A stretch of 17,161 nt of DNA from JACCTH01 sp050741915 (GTDB taxonomy: Bacteria > Actinomycetota > Acidimicrobiia > Spongiisociales > ZC4RG35), in NCBI GenBank assembly GCA_050741915.1, contig JBOGEX010000080.1, positions 1 through 17,161 of the forward strand, given 5' to 3'. The position numbers and the translations under genes are program-made. The notes under the pieces were generated by a model. That model did no database searches, was not told the DNA's origin, and saw nothing but the letters and a program-made list of their open reading frames with translations. The number at the start of each line of letters is the position of its first letter. Position 1 is the stretch's first letter. Positions 13,407 through 17,161 of this stretch are shown here, piece after piece.

Positions 13407-14864
13407 TCACGGCCAGCCGCGGTGGTGGCGGCGGAACTCTCTCACCTCGGCCGCAGTGGTCGGTCCCCACGTGCGCATCGCCACCGGATGATCGGTGCGA
13501 GCAGCCTCGAGATCGGCCGGGCTGAACCGGAGTGCGCTCCTGACCGGAACGATGCCGTAGAGGCGGCAGGCATTCTCACCTAGGATCTTGCGCTTTACTT
13601 CTCGTGTCAGGGCCGGGTATCCAAAGCGCTCCTGGAACTCGGCGGAGATCTCAAACGCTCGCAAAGCGTCGATCTGACCCTGCGGTGAACCGTAGAAGAT
13701 GGAGTCGGTGCCCCACAAGAGGTTGTTCTCTCCCACCGCCACGAGCAGCTTGCCGAGGACATGGGCCGCTTCCTCCGGGCGTCTCATGACGTGCCACCAG
13801 GTCGATCCCATCTCGGCGTAGACGTTCTCGCCCGGCCCTACTCCCGCCCGACGCAACGAATCCACCAATCGGTTGACTCCCACTCCGGCCGTCTCCTCGG
13901 TGTACGGACCTTCCGAGGTGCGGACTTCGAACCCGGAGTGATAGATCACAAACTTGACCCCGGGATGCGCCTTGGCGGCGGGTCCTACATCGACCGGCGA
14001 TCCGATCCGGGATCCACCGGCGAGCCCCTTGTGGATGCAAAGGACCGGTTTTCCTAATCGTTCGATCTTATCGAGGAACTGACCAGCCACCTGGGGCAGG
14101 TCAGGGTCGTGATTGTCGAGATACCAACCGGAAGGGAAATGCGTGAAGGTCTTCCATCCGGCGATGTCGAACTCGCCGACAGTTCGCTCCATTTCATCGA
14201 GCACGGCTTGAGTCGGACCGAGCTGAGGGAGCGCCAGGGCGTTGACGAGGATCCGGTTGTCGAGTCCAAGCGCGGCTACGACTCGCCTGGTCTCCTCCAT
14301 CACCTCCGGAGGGAGCGGGCTCCCTTCGGCCAGGATCGGCAGACCCGACAAGGCCGTCATCGTGGTGTCGGAGCGGATGAACATCTCTTCCAGGAAGTGG
14401 TTCATCGAGAAGCATGCCCGCGGGTCGTCTTCGACTTCACAGCGCGCCTGCGGGAACTGACTGCCCCAGAACCAGTTGCCGCGAGTGGAGGGGTCGAGGT
14501 CGTGTTCGAGCAAGTGGCCCTGCATGTCGAAGACGAAGTCCCCGGCGCCGAGCAAAGTCCGCGCCGTCACGGGGTCGCGCCGTGCTTCCAAGCCCAGATG
14601 GGCGATCGGATAGCCACCTCCCAGTGGACGACCGGCGGCGGCAGTAGCTGTGGAGTCGATGGCCCAGAGCGTGGCGAGGGTGGCGGCGGCAGACCTCAGG
14701 AACTCGCGCCGGTTGATTCCGGTGACCCGGCGGCCGGTGTCGCAGTCGTCTCTGGCCGCGGCGAGCATCCGAGCACGGACGTCGTCGGTTGGTTCCGGGT
14801 CATACTCGCCGTTGGAGCAGGGCCCGAAAGTGATCGGAAGGCCGGGATCCTCGCGGTCCTTCAC
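13407..14864 (-). CDS. Amidohydrolase-related (PF04909-like) protein with an internal Tat motif
   Basis: A 485-residue protein. About 50 polar residues, including FGPCSNGEYDPEP (13-25), precede a twin-arginine motif NRREFL (51-56) and a hydrophobic stretch ending in Ala-rich sequence near 77. The rest is a metal-dependent amidohydrolase-type TIM barrel. Candidate metal or catalytic positions are D113, Q115 and H117 in DMQGHLLE, where the family usually has HxH, then H278 in CIHKGL, H309 in IYHSGFE and D387 in WGTDSIFYG. Substrate unknown. The Tat motif so far from the N-terminus is unusual, but it may be a family trait. I chose the GTG at 14864 because TACCAT ends seven bases before it; a TTG at 14912 would add 16 residues and nearly touch the divergent transferase start. 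Confidence 0.85.
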   Translation of the reverse strand: MKDREDPGLPITFGPCSNGEYDPEPTDDVRARMLAAARDDCDTGRRVTGINRREFLRSAAATLATLWAIDSTATAAAGRPLGGGYPIAHLGLEARRDPVTARTLLGAGDFVFDMQGHLLEHDLDPSTRGNWFWGSQFPQARCEVEDDPRACFSMNHFLEEMFIRSDTTMTALSGLPILAEGSPLPPEVMEETRRVVAALGLDNRILVNALALPQLGPTQAVLDEMERTVGEFDIAGWKTFTHFPSGWYLDNHDPDLPQVAGQFLDKIERLGKPVLCIHKGLAGGSRIGSPVDVGPAAKAHPGVKFVIYHSGFEVRTSEGPYTEETAGVGVNRLVDSLRRAGVGPGENVYAEMGSTWWHVMRRPEEAAHVLGKLLVAVGENNLLWGTDSIFYGSPQGQIDALRAFEISAEFQERFGYPALTREVKRKILGENACRLYGIVPVRSALRFSPADLEAARTDHPVAMRTWGPTTAAEVREFRRHHRGWP

Positions 14865-14871
14865 CGTGTCG

Positions 14872-14877
14872 ATGGTA
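14872..14877 (-). promoter_or_regulatory. Candidate -10 element for the amidohydrolase gene
   Basis: On the minus strand TACCAT, followed by seven bases and the GTG at 14864, fits the TANNNT leaderless layout seen elsewhere in this window. No -35 is clear. It supports the shorter start. Confidence 0.35.
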
Positions 14878-14917
14878 CGAGCATGAATTTTCTTGCGGGC
14901 ACTAGCGTTCAAAAACT

Positions 14918-16219
14918 GTGAAGCCCCGGGCTCGTTTCACTTTGCAAACGGTCGCCTTCGACACGCTCGCCGTGGCAGTCGCTGGCCTCGCCGCGTCGCA
15001 ACTTGTGTTCGGAGTTCCAATCTTGTGGGAGGTGCCGACCGGCTTCTTCTCGAACTTCAGAGCGATCTGGCCGATGGGGGCGATGTTGGCTGGAGGCCTT
15101 ATTCTCGGAAGCTGGCAGTCGATCAACTGGGTCCAGCCCCACATCAGCCGACCTCTCTATAACCGGGCCTGGGTGGCGGCAGCGGTTGGCCTCGCCGTCA
15201 CTTTGGTTGGTGTCTTTACTTTTCGCACCTATTACTCCCAGGCCTGGGTGCCGTTGACTCTGGGCTTCTGGCTCGTGCTGGCGTTGGGCCACAGAGCAGT
15301 GCGTCGTCGACACCGTTGGAGCGAGCGAATGGTGCTGGTAACCCACGAAAAGGCACTCGGTCACGAACTGGCCGAATCACCTCACGCCGACGTGGTCGAT
15401 CTTCTCGACCCACGGGGAGAGGCACCCTCGTCGGCCCTTCCGGCCAACACCACCCTGGTGGTCGATCTGACCTCGCTGATGTCGGATGGCATGGCTCGAT
15501 ACGTCTCGTCGTCGACACTGGCCGGTTATGACGTGCGCTCCCTGAGCAATGTGTATGAAGATCATCTCGGACGGGTGGCTCTGGTGCACCTGGCGGAGGG
15601 CTGGGAGATCAGCGTCCCGCTCGAGCAGCGGGCGCCTTATGTTCCGTTCAAACGGCTGGTCGAGACGGCGTTGGTGCTGGCGACCTCGCCGCTGTGGTTG
15701 TTGCTGGCCGGACTGGCCTGGGTGATGGTGCGAACCGATTCGAAAGGTGGCGCCATCTTCCGGCAGGTGCGGACCGGTCTCAACGACAAGCCCTTCACGA
15801 TGTACAAGTTCCGGACGATGGTCGATGGCGCCGAGGACGACGGACCACAATTCACGCAGCCGGACGATCCCCGCATCACCCGGGTCGGCCGCTTCCTCCG
15901 GGCGAGCCGGCTTGACGAGATTCCCCAGCTCTGGAACGTCCTCCGGGGAGACGTGGCCTTGGTCGGTCCGCGAGCGGAGCAGCTCGTCTTCACCCGCCAA
16001 TTCGAAGCGATCATCCCCTTTTATCGATACCGACACCTGGTCCGTCCGGGGATCACCGGCTGGGCCCAGGTCCACCACGGTTATGCCGACGACCTCTCGG
16101 ACACCATCGAGAAGTTGACCTATGACCTCTACTACGTGCGCCACATGTCCCCCTGGCTCGACTTCTCGATCATCATGAAGACGTTCCTGACCATGCTCAC
16201 CGGTCGCGGCGCCCAGTAG
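14918..16219 (+). CDS. Membrane-bound bacterial sugar transferase (polyprenyl-phosphate sugar-1-phosphate transferase family)
   Basis: A 433-residue protein of the PF02397 family (WbaP/WcaJ type), which moves a sugar-1-phosphate from a nucleotide sugar to undecaprenyl phosphate and so starts exopolysaccharide or O-antigen units. The N-terminal half has four membrane segments (near 12-33, 48-65, 84-102 and 110-125) and a soluble middle domain (about 136-240). The catalytic part begins with KRLVETALVLATSPLWLLL (245-263, a membrane helix). It continues with KFRTMVDGAE (297-306), SRLDEIPQLWNVLRGDVALVG (330-350, with the Asp-Glu pair D333-E334), RPGITGWAQVH (376-386) and KLTYDLYYV (399-407). All family motifs are present. 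The start is GTG at 14918. No other glycosyltransferase genes lie in the window, so the polysaccharide product is unknown. Confidence 0.93.
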   Translation: MKPRARFTLQTVAFDTLAVAVAGLAASQLVFGVPILWEVPTGFFSNFRAIWPMGAMLAGGLILGSWQSINWVQPHISRPLYNRAWVAAAVGLAVTLVGVFTFRTYYSQAWVPLTLGFWLVLALGHRAVRRRHRWSERMVLVTHEKALGHELAESPHADVVDLLDPRGEAPSSALPANTTLVVDLTSLMSDGMARYVSSSTLAGYDVRSLSNVYEDHLGRVALVHLAEGWEISVPLEQRAPYVPFKRLVETALVLATSPLWLLLAGLAWVMVRTDSKGGAIFRQVRTGLNDKPFTMYKFRTMVDGAEDDGPQFTQPDDPRITRVGRFLRASRLDEIPQLWNVLRGDVALVGPRAEQLVFTRQFEAIIPFYRYRHLVRPGITGWAQVHHGYADDLSDTIEKLTYDLYYVRHMSPWLDFSIIMKTFLTMLTGRGAQ

Positions 16220-16242
16220 AAGAAAAACCCAGGGTTATTGCC

Positions 16243-16284
16243 GTCGTACAACGACAGTTACAGCCCACAGCTTCTCATGGGCTG
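16243..16284. repeat. Two small hairpins in the transferase-HAD intergenic region
   Basis: GTCGT/ACGAC (16243-16247 with 16251-16255, loop ACA) and CAGCCCA/TGGGCTG (16261-16267 with 16278-16284, ten-base loop). They lie 24-65 bases after the sugar transferase stop and may help end its transcript. Neither is followed by a T-tract. Confidence 0.35.
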
Positions 16285-16303
16285 GCGCCACCACCGAGGA
16301 TGA

Positions 16304-16345
16304 GAATGGGGTGACCATTCACGTATGGTCACCCCATTCACGTAT
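16304..16345. promoter_or_regulatory. Perfect 15-pair inverted repeat overlapping a 12-base direct repeat, upstream of the HAD gene
   Basis: GAATGGGGTGACCAT (16304-16318) pairs perfectly with 16325-16339 over a TCACGT loop. In addition CCATTCACGTAT occurs directly repeated at 16315-16326 and 16334-16345, a 19-base period. The structure ends 14 bases before the ATG at 16360 and contains TATGGT (16324-16329), a possible -10. It could be an operator for the HAD gene or an unusual terminator of the transferase gene. The lack of a T-run and the direct repeat favour protein binding. Confidence 0.5.
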
Positions 16346-16359
16346 CAGAAAGCTCAGAA

Positions 16360-17031
16360 ATGCATCAAAGCCCAAACGTCCTCATCTTCGACGTCAACGA
16401 AACGTTGCTCGATCTGGCCGGTTTGGATCCGCTCTTAGTTGAGACCTTCGGTTCACCACCACCCCGCGGAGAGTGGTTTGCTCGCTTGCTCCACAGTTCG
16501 ATCGTCGCCAACTACACCAACCGCTACCGGCCCTTCGGAGAGATCGGGGTCGAAGTCCTGCTGGCCTTGGCAGAGAGGCGCCAGGTGGACCTGACCGAGG
16601 AGCAGGCTCGGCGAATCGTGGGGACCATGCTCTCGCTCCCGCCGCACCCGGAGGTACCGGAGGCAATGCGGCGCTTAGCTGCCGCCGGTTACCGCTTGGC
16701 GACGTTGACCAACAATGCCACAGCCGCGGTCGCTGCCCAGATGCGCAACGCCGGTCTCGACGGTTACCTGGAGGTGATGATCTCGGTCGACGAGGTAGGG
16801 CTCTTCAAGCCAGCTCCCGAGGTCTACCAGAAAGCGGCGGAACGCCTCGACATCGAAATGGAGCAGGGTCTTCTGATTGCTGCCCACGATTGGGATGTGG
16901 TCGGGGCAAGGGCAGCCGGCATGCCCGGCGCCTTTCTGGCCCGACCCGGGAGTGTCTGGGGGCTGCCCGACGACAAGCCGGACCTCGCCGTCTCCGACCT
17001 CGCCGCTCTGGCCGACCGCCTTATCGTTTGA
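16360..17031 (+). CDS. HAD-superfamily hydrolase, haloacid dehalogenase type II-like
   Basis: A 223-residue, full-length HAD hydrolase. Motif I is FDVNETLLD (10-18), with the nucleophile D11. Motif II is LTNN (116-119, T117). Motif III is the lysine K150 in GLFKPAPEVY. Motif IV is AAHDWDVVGARAAGM (174-188, with D177 and D179). The helical cap at about 20-95 is that of subclass I. The overall pattern is closest to L-2-haloacid dehalogenases, which remove halide from 2-haloalkanoic acids. However, the SxN pair usual before the motif IV acid in the characterised enzyme is AxH here (A174, H176), so dehalogenase activity should not be assumed. The ATG at 16360 has no ribosome binding site and follows the inverted repeat at 16304-16339. 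Confidence 0.9.
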   Translation: MHQSPNVLIFDVNETLLDLAGLDPLLVETFGSPPPRGEWFARLLHSSIVANYTNRYRPFGEIGVEVLLALAERRQVDLTEEQARRIVGTMLSLPPHPEVPEAMRRLAAAGYRLATLTNNATAAVAAQMRNAGLDGYLEVMISVDEVGLFKPAPEVYQKAAERLDIEMEQGLLIAAHDWDVVGARAAGMPGAFLARPGSVWGLPDDKPDLAVSDLAALADRLIV

Positions 17032-17061
17032 GTTGACGCAAGGCGTGACGGCAATCTCGCG

Positions 17062-17124
17062 TCGGCGTCGACGCCTGCCGATTGCCAATCACCCCTCGGC
17101 GTCGACGCCGGCCGATTGCCAATC
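17062..17124. repeat. Tandem pair of 29-base composite-palindrome units
   Basis: Two units, 17062-17090 and 17096-17124 (period 34), agree at 28 of 29 positions. Each contains the perfect palindrome GGCGTCGACGCC and, five to six bases later, the dyad GATTGCCAATC. The pair lies 30 bases after the HAD stop codon, in an edge region without a gene (17032-17161). It may be a terminator cluster, an operator array for a gene beyond the right edge, or a member of a dispersed repeat family. Confidence 0.65.
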
Positions 17125-17161
17125 CCCGTCGCCGCCGGCACCCTGGGACCACTCGGGTAGC

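Noticed and set aside
15377..16144. 255-codon open frame on the minus strand
   Set aside because: Antisense to the conserved catalytic domain of the sugar transferase, whose motifs all read correctly on the plus strand.
14918..16219. Start of a polysaccharide or capsule gene cluster
   Set aside because: Only one sugar transferase is present; the next gene is a HAD hydrolase and no other glycosyltransferase, flippase or polymerase gene is seen.
17062..17124. CRISPR array
   Set aside because: Only two units with a five-base gap, built of palindromes, and no cas genes in the window.

Overview
The window is GC-rich, tightly packed bacterial chromosome with several GTG and TTG starts, short or overlapping gene junctions and few Shine-Dalgarno sequences. 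Several starts sit 6-7 nt after a TANNNT hexamer, the layout of leaderless transcripts in Actinobacteria. Gene content (NarL-type two-component system, Tat-dependent amidohydrolase, M17 aminopeptidase, VapBC modules, MauA/MauE/MauD-like genes) also fits a free-living actinobacterium. An acidimicrobial-type lineage is a guess only. No tRNA, rRNA, transposase, integrase or CRISPR array was seen.

Region 1 (about 87-3077, minus strand) is the most unusual part. Four translationally coupled genes run mauE-like, mauA-like, mauD-like and a 149-aa unknown. The mauA-like product has a Tat signal and a cysteine-rich domain resembling the methylamine dehydrogenase light chain. It is fused to four full and one partial 45-aa FG-GAP-like repeats. 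The second tryptophan needed for a canonical tryptophan tryptophylquinone (TTQ) cofactor appears to be missing, and no heavy chain (mauB) or mauG lies in the window. I infer an exported disulfide-rich protein made with its own oxidative-folding helpers, not an ordinary methylamine dehydrogenase.

Region 2 (3203-7858): a small membrane protein, transketolase and a second membrane protein (plus strand); then a convergent alpha/beta hydrolase, a divergent four-helix membrane protein and a strong bidirectional terminator. Region 3 (7880-10528, minus strand): an eight-helix membrane protein, a sensor histidine kinase and a NarL-type response regulator in one coupled operon.

Region 4 (10605-13405): two divergent RHH-antitoxin/PIN-toxin modules start back to back from a 101-bp region whose two promoters share a 15-nt signature. 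The right-hand toxin gene overlaps the start of a leucyl aminopeptidase gene by ATGA. Region 5 (13407-17161): a Tat-dependent amidohydrolase diverges from a membrane-bound sugar-phosphate transferase. An intergenic region with stacked hairpins, a HAD-family hydrolase and a tandem composite-palindrome repeat follow at the right end.
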